Of a stretch of DNA of 64,000 nt, positions 32,483 to 41,863 are shown piece by piece. Source of the stretch: Achromobacter pulmonis (GTDB lineage: Bacteria; Pseudomonadota; Gammaproteobacteria; Burkholderiales; Burkholderiaceae_B); the NCBI RefSeq assembly GCF_002885955.2, contig NZ_POQS01000003.1, forward strand, positions 260,902-324,901, read 5' to 3'. Every line of letters starts with the position of its first letter. Within the stretch, counting starts at the first letter, position 1. Below the pieces are notes generated by a model. The model saw only the letters and a list, made by a program, of their open reading frames with translations. It had not been told where the DNA came from and made no database searches. The position numbers and the translations under genes were made by a program.

Positions 32483-33922
32483 ATGCCTGAGCAAGCGGGA
32501 AGCTGGGGGGATGTGCTCTCCGGCAGGAATCTGGCGCGCTCCGTCGCCCTGTCGGGCGGCGTCGCGCTGCATGCCATCAACATCTACATCGCCACCACCG
32601 TGCTGCCGTCGGTGGTGCGTGAAATCGGCGGCCTGGACCTGTACGCGTGGAACACGACGCTGTTCGTGGTGGCCTCGATCCTCGGCTCGGCGCTGACGGC
32701 CAAGCTGCTGGCCGCGGCCGGTTCGCGCGGCGCCTATGCGATCGCCGCGCTGTGCTTCGTCGCGGGCAGCCTGGTCTGCGCGCTGGCGCCCAGCATGCCT
32801 TTGATGCTGTTCGGCCGCACGCTGCAAGGGCTGGGAGGCGGGTTCCTGTTCGCGCTCTGCTACGCCATGATCTACGCGGTGTTCGAGCCGCGGCTGTGGC
32901 CCAGGGCGATGGCGCTGATCTCGGGCATGTGGGGCGTGGCCACGCTGCTGGGGCCCGCGGTGGGCGGCGTGTTCGCGGAAATGGACGCCTGGCGGGCGGC
33001 GTTCGGCATGCTGGCGCCGGCCACGGTGCTGTACCTCCTGCTGGTCTGGCGCGTGATGCCGGCGCGCAACCGCGACGCCGCGGCCCGCGCCGGCAGGCTG
33101 CCGCTGGCGCAGTTGCTGTTGCTGACTGCGGCGGTGCTGGCTGTCAGCGTCGGCAGCGCCTCGCCGGACGCGCGCTGGAACTTCGCCGGCCTGGCGCTGG
33201 CGGCGGCGCTGGTCGCGCTGCTGGTGCGCAGGGAATTCACCAGCAAGACGCTGCTGCTGCCCAGGGGCGCGCTGCGCCTGGACTCGCCGCTGCTGGCCTT
33301 GTACCTGACCATCGGCCTGCTGGTGGTGGGCATGACCAGCGAAACCTTCGTGCCGTACTTCCTGCAGACCCTGCATGCGCAGACGCCGCTGGTGTCCGGC
33401 TACCTCGCCGCGCTGATGGCCGCGGGCTGGACCGTGTCGGAAATCTGGAGTTCGGGCTGGCAGGGCAGCGCCATCCGCCGCGCCATCGTCGCCGGCCCGG
33501 TATTGGTGCTGGCAGGCATGGTGGCGCTGGCGCTGAGCCTGCCGCTGCACGCGCAGGGCGATTGGCGGGTGCTGGGGTGGATCGGCCTGGGCCTGGCGCT
33601 GGTGGGTTTCGGCATCGGCCTGGGATGGCCGCACCTGCTGACGCGGATACTGCAGGTCTCACCCGCCGACGACCAGGACGCCGCCGCCACGTCGATCACC
33701 ACGGTGCAGCTTTTCGCCACCGCGCTGGGCTCGGCGCTGGCCGGCATGCTGGCCAACCTGGGCGGCTTGAACTCGCCCGGCGGAATCGCGGGAACCTCGG
33801 GCGCGGCGTGGTGGCTGTTCGCGGTGCTGGCGGCGGCGCCGCTGTTGGCGGTGTTCAGCGCGGCGGCTGCCGCTAGACCCCTTCAGGCAGCAGCTGAGCC
33901 AGCGCCTCATGCATCGTCCTGA
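32483..33922 (+). CDS. MFS multidrug-type transporter
   Basis: A 479-aa major facilitator with about 14 membrane segments. It starts with NLARSVALSGGVALHAINIY, and the TM4-5 region reads LFGRTLQGLGGGFLFALCYA with a GPAVGG antiporter-type motif C (LLGPAVGGVFAEMDAWRAAF), fitting drug/proton export. The ATG at 32483 has GGGGAGGG upstream. Its last 50 bases overlap the 3' end of the convergent IclR gene. The strong repressible-looking promoter upstream suggests that it is normally switched off and induced by a ligand. Confidence 0.88.
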   Translation: MPEQAGSWGDVLSGRNLARSVALSGGVALHAINIYIATTVLPSVVREIGGLDLYAWNTTLFVVASILGSALTAKLLAAAGSRGAYAIAALCFVAGSLVCALAPSMPLMLFGRTLQGLGGGFLFALCYAMIYAVFEPRLWPRAMALISGMWGVATLLGPAVGGVFAEMDAWRAAFGMLAPATVLYLLLVWRVMPARNRDAAARAGRLPLAQLLLLTAAVLAVSVGSASPDARWNFAGLALAAALVALLVRREFTSKTLLLPRGALRLDSPLLALYLTIGLLVVGMTSETFVPYFLQTLHAQTPLVSGYLAALMAAGWTVSEIWSSGWQGSAIRRAIVAGPVLVLAGMVALALSLPLHAQGDWRVLGWIGLGLALVGFGIGLGWPHLLTRILQVSPADDQDAAATSITTVQLFATALGSALAGMLANLGGLNSPGGIAGTSGAAWWLFAVLAAAPLLAVFSAAAAARPLQAAAEPAPHASS

Positions 33923-34643
33923 CCAGGAACAGCTGGCGTTCGGCGCCCATGCGGCTCAGGGGCGCGGCCACGCTGATCGCGGCCAGCACGTCGCGGTCGG
34001 CGGCGGCGATGGCCACGCCGACGGCCAGGGTGTCGGTGGCGACGTGATTGCCCACCACCGACCAGCCGCGCTGGCGCGTGGCTTCCAGCAGCATGGCCAG
34101 GCGCTTGGGCGACATGCCGCCATAGCCGCCCAGCGCGGCCGCGTTCGAGGCGATGATCGCCGCCGCCTCGTCGCGCGGCAGCGAGGCCAGCAGGGCCAGG
34201 CCGGCCGCGCCCACGCCCAGCGGCTGGCGCCGGCCGACCTCGACCGCCAGCACCTGGATTGGAAAACTGCCGATGCGCCGCGCGATGCAGCGGGACTGCG
34301 TGCCTTCGCGCACGACGGCGAACGCGGTGTCGCCGGAGATATCGCTGATCCGCCGCAATAGCGGGTCCAGCCGCAGGGCGAGGTCATGGACGGGCGCGTC
34401 GTCGAGCATGCGCCGGATGGAAGGCCCGGGCACATACAGGTAGCGGCCGCGCCGGGCCGCGTAGCCTGCGGCCAGCAGCGTGCCCAGCAGCCGGTAGACG
34501 GTGGCCCGCTCCAGCGCGCAGGCCCGCATGATCTGCGCGACGCGCACGCCGTCGCGAGCGTTGCGCCATATGTATTCCAGCACGCGCAGGCCGCGCTGCA
34601 AGGAGCGGTTGCCCTCGTCCGGGAATGGCGGCCTGTCAGTCAT
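33873..34643 (-). CDS. IclR-family transcriptional regulator
   Basis: A 256-aa regulator with an N-terminal winged helix-turn-helix (LQRGLRVLEYIWRNARDGVR, CALERATVYRLLGTLLAAGY) and a C-terminal IclR effector domain (FAVVREGTQSRCIARRIGSF; QPLGVGAAGLALLASLPRDE). Family length is normal. It is convergent with the MFS gene, overlapping by 50 bases, and divergent from the alpha/beta hydrolase gene; either may be its target. Confidence 0.9.
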   Translation of the reverse strand: MTDRPPFPDEGNRSLQRGLRVLEYIWRNARDGVRVAQIMRACALERATVYRLLGTLLAAGYAARRGRYLYVPGPSIRRMLDDAPVHDLALRLDPLLRRISDISGDTAFAVVREGTQSRCIARRIGSFPIQVLAVEVGRRQPLGVGAAGLALLASLPRDEAAAIIASNAAALGGYGGMSPKRLAMLLEATRQRGWSVVGNHVATDTLAVGVAIAAADRDVLAAISVAAPLSRMGAERQLFLVRTMHEALAQLLPEGV

Positions 34644-34814
34644 CTGTGGGATTCATCGACTCAAATCGTCCGGTAGCCGGACATTGTAGCCCTGGGGCGC
34701 GCCCGATTCCGGGAAACTCGTGCCGCTTTTGCAAGAGGGCCGACAGGCCCCATCCAACGACAGGGAGACACATCATGCATAGTCGTAGTTCAAACGCTGC
34801 CGGGAGCCGTGGCC

Positions 34815-35627
34815 ATGAATCGTAGAAGCTGGATGCACAGCGTGGGCGCGGCGACGCTCGCGACCGTCGCCGCCGGCAGCCAGGCGCAGACGCAAACCGC
34901 CGCGGCGGGCGCGGCCAAGCCGGCCACGTTCGTGCTGGTCCATGGCGCCTGGCATGGCGGCTGGTGCTGGCAGCGCGTGGCCGCGCTGCTGCAGGCGCAG
35001 GGACACCGCGTGTACGCGCCCACGCTGACTGGCCTGGCCGATCGTTCGCACCTGTTCAGCCCGGCGCTGAACCTGCGCACCCACATCGACGACGTGGCCA
35101 ACCTGATCCGCTGGGACGACCTGGACCAAGTCGTGCTTTGCGGCCACTCGTATGGCGGCATGGTGATCAGCGGCGTCACGCAGGAACTGCAGCCGCGCAT
35201 CAAGGCGCTGGTGTACCTGGACGCCTTCGTCGCGGAGCCGGGCGTCTCCCTGCTGGACCTGTCGGGCGCCGCCGTGCGCGAACGCATCGCCGGGCTGGTC
35301 GGGGCGGACAGACAGATCGCGCCGACGCCGTCGCGGCTCTTCATGGTCAACGAAGCGGACCAGGCCTGGGTGGACGCCAAGTGCACGCCCCAGCCCTACC
35401 AGACCTTCATCGACACCCTGCCGGCCACCGACGCCATCCTGCGCGTGCCCACGCGGCATTTCGTGCGCGCGGCCAAGTACGACTCCGAGTCGTTCCGCAA
35501 GCAGGCCGCCAAGCTGCGCGCGCAGCAGGGCTGGCATCTGACCGACCTGCCGCACGGCCATGACCTGATGCTGGACGCGCCGGCCGACGTAGCGCGCATT
35601 CTGCTGGCCGCATCGGCGCAGTCGTAG
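34815..35627 (+). CDS. Exported alpha/beta hydrolase
   Basis: A 270-aa alpha/beta-hydrolase with an N-terminal export signal (NRRSWMHSVGAATLATVAAG), whose RR could be a weak Tat motif. The fold is shown by FVLVHGAWHGGWCWQRVAAL (oxyanion region), nucleophile elbow CGHSYGGMV with catalytic Ser, and a terminal His in LPHGHDLML. Closest style is the salicylate-esterase or methyl-ester hydrolase group; true substrate unknown. GGGAG precedes the ATG at 34815 (a GTG two codons earlier is possible). It is divergent from the IclR gene and followed by a terminator. Confidence 0.85.
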   Translation: MNRRSWMHSVGAATLATVAAGSQAQTQTAAAGAAKPATFVLVHGAWHGGWCWQRVAALLQAQGHRVYAPTLTGLADRSHLFSPALNLRTHIDDVANLIRWDDLDQVVLCGHSYGGMVISGVTQELQPRIKALVYLDAFVAEPGVSLLDLSGAAVRERIAGLVGADRQIAPTPSRLFMVNEADQAWVDAKCTPQPYQTFIDTLPATDAILRVPTRHFVRAAKYDSESFRKQAAKLRAQQGWHLTDLPHGHDLMLDAPADVARILLAASAQS

Positions 35628-35636
35628 CGCCGGGCG

Positions 35637-35668
35637 ACGGGCCCGGCGCGGCCGGGTCCGTTGTTTTG
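35637..35668 (+). terminator. Rho-independent terminator after the hydrolase gene
   Basis: ACGGGCCCGGC pairs with GCCGGGTCCGT (one G-U) across GCG and runs into TGTTTTGTT, 10 bases after the stop. Confidence 0.85.
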
Positions 35669-35824
35669 TTATCGAAAATAGAACAGTGAGATCATTTTTT
35701 AACGGCTAGCGCGTTATTGATGCATTTCTTATGCTTGTCGCATGTTTCAAGAGTGGGCTGATTGCTGCCCGCCCCATGACGAACCGAGGGCCCGCCGCGG
35801 GCCGCCAAGCACAGAGAGAACCGC

Positions 35825-36415
35825 ATGAAGAAAACCTACGCCGCCTATCTTGCCGCCGCCGTCGTGGCGCTGGGCAGCCTGACCGCCCAGGCCGCCCCGG
35901 TCGACTACCAGATCGACCCGACCCACACCGAGGTCGTGGTGACCTGGGACCACCTGGGCTTTTCCAAGCCCACCGCCCATGCCGGCGGCATCACCGGCGT
36001 GGTCCGCTACGACGCGGCCCGGCCGTCGAATTCCTCGGTCGACCTGCGCGTGCCGGTGCCGCAGTTCACGTCGCATGTGGCCAAGCTGGACGAGATGTTC
36101 CAGAGCGCCGAATTCTTCGAGGCCGCCAAGTATCCCGACATCCAGTTCAAGAGCACCTCGGTGACCGACCAGGGCGACGGCAGGCTGCAGATCAAGGGCG
36201 TGCTGCGCGTGAAGGGCGTCGAGAAGCCCGTGGTGCTGCAGGCGCGCCAGAACAAGCAGGGCGTGCATCCGATGCTGGAGCGCCCCGCCATCGGCTTCGA
36301 CGCCACCACGACCCTCAAGCGCAGCGATTTCGGCGTGGACGCGTTCGCGCCGGCCGTCAGCGACGAGGTCCAGCTGCGCATCACCATCGAGGCCGTCGCC
36401 GACGCGGCGCGCTGA
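35825..36415 (+). CDS. YceI-family periplasmic protein
   Basis: A 196-aa lipocalin-like YceI protein with a Sec signal peptide (MKKTYAAYLAAAVVALGSLT, cleavage near AQA). Family marks are YQIDPTHTEVVVTWDHLGFS, the SSVDLRVPV strand, FFEAAKYPDIQFKSTSV and the C-terminal KRSDFGVDAF. YceI proteins bind isoprenoid-type lipids in the periplasm; a role in respiration or stress is possible. It lies 51 bases before the FMN oxidase gene on the same strand, so the two may be co-transcribed. Confidence 0.92.
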   Translation: MKKTYAAYLAAAVVALGSLTAQAAPVDYQIDPTHTEVVVTWDHLGFSKPTAHAGGITGVVRYDAARPSNSSVDLRVPVPQFTSHVAKLDEMFQSAEFFEAAKYPDIQFKSTSVTDQGDGRLQIKGVLRVKGVEKPVVLQARQNKQGVHPMLERPAIGFDATTTLKRSDFGVDAFAPAVSDEVQLRITIEAVADAAR

Positions 36416-36466
36416 GGCCCGGCGCGGGCTGCGCTCGCGGTCCGCGGTTTTCGAGGAAGCAAAAAA

Positions 36467-37660
36467 ATGCAAACCACCAGACGTGAAATGATGATCGGCA
36501 GCCTGAGCATGATGGCGGGCGGCCTGCTGGCGGCGTCGGCCGTCCCGGCCGCCGCCGCCGCCGCGCCGGCCGGGGGCGCAGCCGGCGCCTACAAGGCCGG
36601 CAGCGCGGAAAAGAAGCTGGACATCATCAATCTCTACGACCTAGAGGAAGAGGCCCGCAAGATCATCCCGGTGCCGCAGTTCAGCTACATCAGCAGCGGT
36701 TCGGGCGATGAATGGACGCTGCGCGAGAACGTGCGCTCGTTCGACGACCACGCCATCATGCCGCGTTATCTGGCCGGCGTGAAGCAGCCCGACACGCGCA
36801 CCACGCTGCTGGGCTCGCCGGTCGACATTCCCATTTTCGTGCCGCCGATGGCCGCGCACGGCCTGGCCCATGCGACGGCCGAGCTCGGCACGGCGAAGGG
36901 GGCGGCCGACGCCGGCGCGCTCTTCACCGCCCAGACGCTGGCCAACGTGCCGCTGGCGGAGATGGCCAGGGTCAGCAAGGGGCCGAAGTGGTTCCAGCTG
37001 TACTTCACCAAGGACATGGGCGTGAACCGCGAGCTGATCGCGCGCGCCAAGGCCATGGGCGCGACCGCCATCGTCTTCACCGTCGACCTGGAATGGTCGG
37101 GCAACCGCGAGTCGGATCGCCGCACCGGCTTCAAGTTTCCCGCCACGCTGCCGTTTCCCAACGTGCCGAACGCGCCCAAGGGCGCGACCCTGGCCGAGCT
37201 GTTCACCATCTTCAAGCGCGACCTGGATTTCGCCGACCTGGAGTTCATCGTCAAGGAGTCGGGCCTGCCGGTGGTGGTCAAGGGAATCCAGTCCCCCGCC
37301 AACGCCAAGGAGGCCGTCAGCGCCGGGGCCGCGGCGATCCAGGTGTCCAATCACGGAGGGCGCCAGCTGGACGCGGTGCCGGGCGCCTTCACCACGCTGC
37401 CCGGCGTGGTGGACGCAGTCGGGCACAAGGTGCCGGTGTACCTGGACGGCGGCGTCAGGCGCGGCGTGCACGTGTTCAAGGCGCTCGCCATGGGCGCCAG
37501 CGCCGTGGCGGTCGGCCGGCCCGTGCTCTACGGCCTGGCCATGGGCGGCGCGGCGGGCGTGACCTCGGTGCTGAACACCTTGAAGTACGAGCTGGAGCTG
37601 AGCATGAAGCTTGCCGGCACCGCGACCATCAAGGACATCAACCGCACGTACCTCGCCTGA
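36467..37660 (+). CDS. Exported FMN-dependent 2-hydroxyacid dehydrogenase/oxidase
   Basis: A 397-aa FMN enzyme of the lactate/glycolate oxidase family. The TIM barrel shows FSYISSGSGDEWTLRENVRS, the FMN phosphate-binding region KVPVYLDGGVRRGVHVFKAL, and active-site residues in IQVSNHGGRQLD (catalytic His and Arg). The N-terminus TTRREMMIGSLSMMAGGLLA is an RR signal peptide of Tat type, followed by an Ala-rich spacer, so the folded flavoprotein is probably exported. Most relatives are cytoplasmic or membrane-associated. The 2-hydroxyacid substrate is not evident; lactate is most likely. Confidence 0.88.
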   Translation: MQTTRREMMIGSLSMMAGGLLAASAVPAAAAAAPAGGAAGAYKAGSAEKKLDIINLYDLEEEARKIIPVPQFSYISSGSGDEWTLRENVRSFDDHAIMPRYLAGVKQPDTRTTLLGSPVDIPIFVPPMAAHGLAHATAELGTAKGAADAGALFTAQTLANVPLAEMARVSKGPKWFQLYFTKDMGVNRELIARAKAMGATAIVFTVDLEWSGNRESDRRTGFKFPATLPFPNVPNAPKGATLAELFTIFKRDLDFADLEFIVKESGLPVVVKGIQSPANAKEAVSAGAAAIQVSNHGGRQLDAVPGAFTTLPGVVDAVGHKVPVYLDGGVRRGVHVFKALAMGASAVAVGRPVLYGLAMGGAAGVTSVLNTLKYELELSMKLAGTATIKDINRTYLA

Positions 37661-37673
37661 CCGTCCTGCCGGC

Positions 37674-37703
37674 GGCGAAAAAAAAGGGGCCCGCGGCCCC
37701 TTT
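37674..37703 (-). terminator. Terminator for the minus-strand membrane-protein gene
   Basis: AAAGGGGCC pairs with GGCCCCTTT across CGC (37683-37703). Read on the minus strand it is followed by a run of eight T, 21 bases after the stop at 37724. On the plus strand the U-tract is poor, so it serves the convergent FMN gene less well. Confidence 0.88.
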
Positions 37704-37723
37704 GCTATTACCTTGCCATTGCT

Positions 37724-38563
37724 TCAGGCGGACTGTCGCGCCGCGGCGTCCTGGTGCTGTTCGAGCAGCAGGCTCAGCGTATTGAGGAACAGGTCCAGGC
37801 CGAGAATGCCCAGGCCGATGGTCGACAGCACCGTATTGCCGGCCGCGTCCTTGATGACGACCTTCTCGCTCCAGGCGTTGAGGTCGACGTTGCGCAGGCT
37901 GGACAGCGGCACCTTCCGGCCCTGCACTTCCAGCGCATCGCGCGTCATGACGATGGGCTGCGTGGTGATGTTCAGGAACTTGCCGCTCACGCGCTTGCGC
38001 CACACCTGTCCGGTGCTGATGTAGTTGAAGGTGACGGCGCCGCCGCGGGCCAGCGTCTCCAGCACGACGGGCTGGCGCTCGCGCAGGTAGAGTTCGCGGA
38101 ACAGCTGCTGGAAGTCCATGTAGCCCGACAGGTGCTGGCTGATCCACTTGAAGGGTTCGCCCGCGTTGCGGCGATAGGCCAGGTTGGTGGCCATGCCGCT
38201 CATCACGGTCTGGCCGGAGCTGAACAGGTACAGGTCTTCGATTTCGGTAAACGGGGTGTACTGCCTCTGCGAGCCGACGATCTGCGCGACGCCGTTTTCA
38301 TAGACCTCGTAGCTCGGCTGGCGCAGCTTCTTCTGCCACACGCTGGCGGCCAGTCCGCACACGCCGCAGAAGGCCAGGAAACCGGCGGTGCCGAAGAAAA
38401 GCGGGGGATTCTTCTGCGGAGCGATGGTGCTCAGGTAGACGACGAAGCCGGCCAATGCAAGGCACACGATGCCCAGCACCACCAGGAAATAAACGAAGAA
38501 TTTTCCGTGGCGGAAAGTCTTGATCAGCTCGCCCGTCGCAGGCTGAGAGTGTTGTGTTGCCAT
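37724..38563 (-). CDS. Membrane protein of unknown function
   Basis: A 279-aa protein with two membrane segments near the N-terminus (FVYFLVVLGIVCLALAGFVV and LFFGTAGFLAFCGVCGLAAS) and a ~190-residue cytosolic domain that may contain two PH-like beta modules (QPSYEVYENGVAQIVGSQRQ; PIVMTRDALEVQGRKVPLSS). The ATG at 38563 has AAGGA at good spacing; three further codons upstream are possible. It looks like the DUF6585-type proteins, but I am not certain. It is followed by a strong terminator and so forms its own unit. Confidence 0.7.
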   Translation of the reverse strand: MATQHSQPATGELIKTFRHGKFFVYFLVVLGIVCLALAGFVVYLSTIAPQKNPPLFFGTAGFLAFCGVCGLAASVWQKKLRQPSYEVYENGVAQIVGSQRQYTPFTEIEDLYLFSSGQTVMSGMATNLAYRRNAGEPFKWISQHLSGYMDFQQLFRELYLRERQPVVLETLARGGAVTFNYISTGQVWRKRVSGKFLNITTQPIVMTRDALEVQGRKVPLSSLRNVDLNAWSEKVVIKDAAGNTVLSTIGLGILGLDLFLNTLSLLLEQHQDAAARQSA

Positions 38564-38665
38564 TACTGCCATATCCTTGTTTTTAGAGAGCGGTACGTCC
38601 TTCGGCCTGGGCAGGAAGCCCGCCGCGGACTGCGCCGATTGTAGAGGAAGCGGCTGGCGCGCGTT

Positions 38666-40198
38666 TCACTCCAGGTCGGGATGGCGGTCGGCCAGGCGCT
38701 GGCGGCGCTGCCGCAGCGCGTCGAGCTTCTCTTCCAGCTCGGCGATCTCGGCTTCGATGTCCAACACGCTTTGCTCGATGTGCTCGTGGGCCTGCTGCAG
38801 CAGGGCGTGGGCCTCGTGCCGGCTGGCCGCATTGGGCGTGTCGCCGCGCAGCGGGCGGTTGGCGGTCTCGGGCAGGTAGAAGGACGTGACGATGCCGATC
38901 AGCGAGGCGGCCATCAGGTAATAGGCCGGCATCATCAGATTGCCGCTTTCCTCCACCAGCCAGGCCGCCACCGTGGGCGTGAGGCCGGCGGCGATGATGG
39001 CCACGTTGAACGAGCTGGCCAGCGCGCTGTAGCGGATGCGCGTCGGAAACAGCGCCGGCAGCGTGGAGGCCATGACCCCGGTCATGCAGTTGAGAAACAC
39101 GGCGATGAACAGCAGGCCCAGGAAAATCAGGCCGGTGTTGTCGCTGCCCACCAGCGTGAAGGCCGGCAGCGCGATCACCAGTATGCCGATGTTGCCGGCG
39201 CGCAGGAACGGCTTGCGGCCGATCTTGTCGCTGAAGAAGCCGACCACCGGCTGCACGAACAGCATGCCTATCATGACCACCACGATGATCAGCACGCCAT
39301 GCTCTTCGGAATAGCCCAGGCTGCTGGACAGATAGGTGGGCATGTAGGTCAGCAGCATGTAGTAGGTGATGTTCGTCACCAGCACCACGCCGATGCAGAC
39401 CAGCAGCGCCTTGCGGTACTTGGAGAAGATCTCGCGAAACGACACGGTGGGCCGTTCCTGCACGGCGTCGCGGTCCTCCTGCTCCATCTGCTCCAGCTGC
39501 TGGGTGAAGGCCGGCGTTTCCTCGGCCGCATGGCGCAGATACAGGCCCAGCAGGCCCAGCGGGCCGGCCACGAAGAACGGCGCGCGCCAGCCCCATTCCA
39601 GGAAGGTCCGTTCGCCCAGCGTGGCCTGCAGCAGCACGACCAGGCCGGCGCCCAGCACGAAGCCGGCGATGGAGCCGAAATCGAGCCAGCTGCCCAGAAA
39701 GCCGCGGCGGCGGTCCGGCGCGTACTCGGCCACGAAGACGGCCGCGCCGGTGTACTCGCCGCCCACCGAGAAGCCCTGGGCCAGCTTGCACAGCAGCAGC
39801 AGGATGGGCGCCCACAGGCCGATGGACGCGTAGGAGGGGATCAGGCCGATGCAGAACGTGCTGATGGCCATGATGATGATGGTCAGCGACAGCACCTTCT
39901 GGCGGCCGTAGCGGTCGCCCATGACGCCGAAGAACACGCCGCCCAGCGGGCGCACCAGGAAAGGCACGGAGAAGGTTCCCAGCGCGGCGATGGTCTGCAC
40001 CGCGGGCGAGGCCTCGGGAAAGAACACCTTGCCCAGCGCGAAGGCCACGAAGCCGTAGACGCCGAAGTCGAACCACTCCATGGCGTTGCCGAGGGCGGCG
40101 GCGGTGACGGCCTTTTTGAGCTTGGTGTTGTCGATGACGGTGATGTCGCCGATCTCCAGGGGCCGGACTTGCGGTGACGCTGGGGAACTCTCTGCCAT
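38666..40198 (-). CDS. ProP-like MHS-family symporter
   Basis: A 510-aa major facilitator of the metabolite:H+ symporter group. N-terminal TAAALGNAMEWFDFGVYGFV and loop 2-3 GDRYGRQKVLSLTIII are characteristic. The C-terminal tail (~460-510) is a predicted coiled coil (HEHIEQSVLDIEAEIAELEE then KLDALRQRRQRLADRHP), as in the osmosensing ProP transporter, where it forms a homodimer. Betaine or proline uptake under osmotic stress is therefore the best guess. The ATG at 40198 starts MAESSPASPQ; an upstream in-frame extension is not supported. Confidence 0.88.
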   Translation of the reverse strand: MAESSPASPQVRPLEIGDITVIDNTKLKKAVTAAALGNAMEWFDFGVYGFVAFALGKVFFPEASPAVQTIAALGTFSVPFLVRPLGGVFFGVMGDRYGRQKVLSLTIIIMAISTFCIGLIPSYASIGLWAPILLLLCKLAQGFSVGGEYTGAAVFVAEYAPDRRRGFLGSWLDFGSIAGFVLGAGLVVLLQATLGERTFLEWGWRAPFFVAGPLGLLGLYLRHAAEETPAFTQQLEQMEQEDRDAVQERPTVSFREIFSKYRKALLVCIGVVLVTNITYYMLLTYMPTYLSSSLGYSEEHGVLIIVVVMIGMLFVQPVVGFFSDKIGRKPFLRAGNIGILVIALPAFTLVGSDNTGLIFLGLLFIAVFLNCMTGVMASTLPALFPTRIRYSALASSFNVAIIAAGLTPTVAAWLVEESGNLMMPAYYLMAASLIGIVTSFYLPETANRPLRGDTPNAASRHEAHALLQQAHEHIEQSVLDIEAEIAELEEKLDALRQRRQRLADRHPDLE

Positions 40199-40353
40199 GG
40201 TCAGTCTCCCGCGAAGGTGCAATACGAAAATTCTACCCCTGGCCCGCGCGGATTCGAAAAAACCTGACCATCGCTTCGCTTGGGCCGAATTGTTCGGCCG
40301 CTGGCGCCGCTCTAGACTGGATTCGTGCATACGCCTCGCAGCGGGAGGCCTCC

Positions 40354-41364
40354 ATGAACCAGGTCGAAACCTTTGCCACCCCGGCGATGTGGGCCGGCTT
40401 CGTCGGCTTCGTGCTGGTCGTGCTGGCGCTGGACCTGTACGTGCTGGGCGGCAGGCGCGCGCATCGCGTCTCGGCGCGCGAAGCGCTATGCTGGGTGCTG
40501 GCCTGGGTGGCGCTGGCGACGCTCTTCGGCGCGCTGCTGTGGGGCTTCCTGGACGCCACGCTGGACCGCGCCACCGCGAACCGCAAGGCGCTGGAGTTCT
40601 ACACCGGCTACCTGATCGAACTGTCCCTGTCCGTGGACAATATGTTCGTTTTTTCGCTGATATTCGGGTACTTCGCGGTGCCGCTCGAATTGCAGCGCCG
40701 CGTGCTGCTGTACGGGGTGCTGGGCGCCATCGTGATGCGCGTGTCCATGATCCTGGCCGGGGTCTGGCTGCTGGCGCAGTTTTCCTGGATGTTCTACCTG
40801 TTCGGCGCGCTGCTGGTGGTGACCGGCGCCAGGATGCTGGCGCACGCCGATCGCCAGCCCGACATCGCGCGCAATCCGCTGGTGCGCCTGCTGCGCTCGT
40901 CCATGCGCATCACGCCGGACTATCACGGCGAATCGTTTTTCGTACGGATAGGCGGCCTGCGCCACGCCACGCCGATGTTCGTGGTGCTGCTGATGATAGA
41001 GGCCAGCGACGCGGTCTTCGCCGTCGACAGCATTCCCGCCATCTTCGCCGTCACCACCGATCCCTTCCTGGTTTTTACGTCCAATATTTTCGCCATCATG
41101 GGCCTGCGGGCAATGTATTTCCTGCTGGCCGACATGCGGGAACGTTTCCGCTACCTCAAGCACGGCCTGGCCGCCGTGCTGATCGTGATCGGCGGCAAGA
41201 TGCTGGCCGCGCCGTGGTTCCACGTGCCGGTACAGTGGTCGCTCGGGGCAGTTGGCCTTATCCTGTTGGCATCCGTGGGCGCCAGCGCGATACTGCCCGG
41301 ACGGACTGCGGCAAACGCCGCGCGTTCCAAGGCCGATGCGTCCAGAACCGGAGATCCGCCATGA
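40354..41364 (+). CDS. TerC/Alx-family integral membrane protein
   Basis: A 336-aa TerC protein with ~8-9 membrane segments and the paired acidic motifs of the family, ELSLSVDNMFVFSLIFGYF and LMIEASDAVFAVDSIPAIFA, which likely form a metal path (Mn2+ export is known for Alx/MntP-like relatives). The ATG at 40354 has GGGAGG upstream. In E. coli alx is under a Mn/pH riboswitch; no such leader is recognised here. Its stop overlaps the UspA gene by 4 bases, implying one transcript. Confidence 0.9.
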   Translation: MNQVETFATPAMWAGFVGFVLVVLALDLYVLGGRRAHRVSAREALCWVLAWVALATLFGALLWGFLDATLDRATANRKALEFYTGYLIELSLSVDNMFVFSLIFGYFAVPLELQRRVLLYGVLGAIVMRVSMILAGVWLLAQFSWMFYLFGALLVVTGARMLAHADRQPDIARNPLVRLLRSSMRITPDYHGESFFVRIGGLRHATPMFVVLLMIEASDAVFAVDSIPAIFAVTTDPFLVFTSNIFAIMGLRAMYFLLADMRERFRYLKHGLAAVLIVIGGKMLAAPWFHVPVQWSLGAVGLILLASVGASAILPGRTAANAARSKADASRTGDPP

Positions 41365-41780
41365 ACACCATCATTCTCGCCACCGATGGGTCGAGCTACA
41401 GCGATGCCGCAGCGCGCTACCTGGTCGGAAGTTCCCTGCTCAACCGGGATTTCACCGTGCACGTGGTGCACTGCGCGCCCGACGTGACGGGCGACGTGCA
41501 GGCCTTCGTCGGCAAGGCCGAAATCGACGCCTGGCACCACGAGGAAAGCGGCAAGGCGATGCGGTCCGTCGTCGAGATCCTGACCGCGGGCAAGGTGGCC
41601 TTCGAATGCCACGAGCTGACCGGCCATGCGGCGGAGAAAATCATCGAGTATGCGGTCAAGTCCCGCGCCGAGGCCATCGTGATGGGTTCGCATCACCGCG
41701 GCCAGCTGCTGGACGCCGTGCTGCGCTCGGTGTGCGGGCGCATCATCGCCGACGCGCCGTGCCCGGTGCTGCTGGTCTAG
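41361..41780 (+). CDS. Universal stress protein (UspA family)
   Basis: A 139-aa Usp-fold protein: TIILATDGSSYSDAAARYLV at the start and the ATP-binding C-terminal motif IVMGSHHRGQLLDAVLRSVC, GRIIADAPCPVLLV. The G-x2-G-x9-G(S/T) spacing is approximated by GSHHRGQ...GR, so nucleotide binding is plausible. It overlaps the TerC stop (ATGA) and is translationally coupled to it. Confidence 0.93.
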   Translation: MNTIILATDGSSYSDAAARYLVGSSLLNRDFTVHVVHCAPDVTGDVQAFVGKAEIDAWHHEESGKAMRSVVEILTAGKVAFECHELTGHAAEKIIEYAVKSRAEAIVMGSHHRGQLLDAVLRSVCGRIIADAPCPVLLV

Positions 41781-41863
41781 CGCTCGACGCCGGCCCGCGG
41801 GACGCGGGCAAGCCTGGCCGGGGTGGTATCGTCTATCCCTTTTTCGGCATTGCGCAGCGTCCC

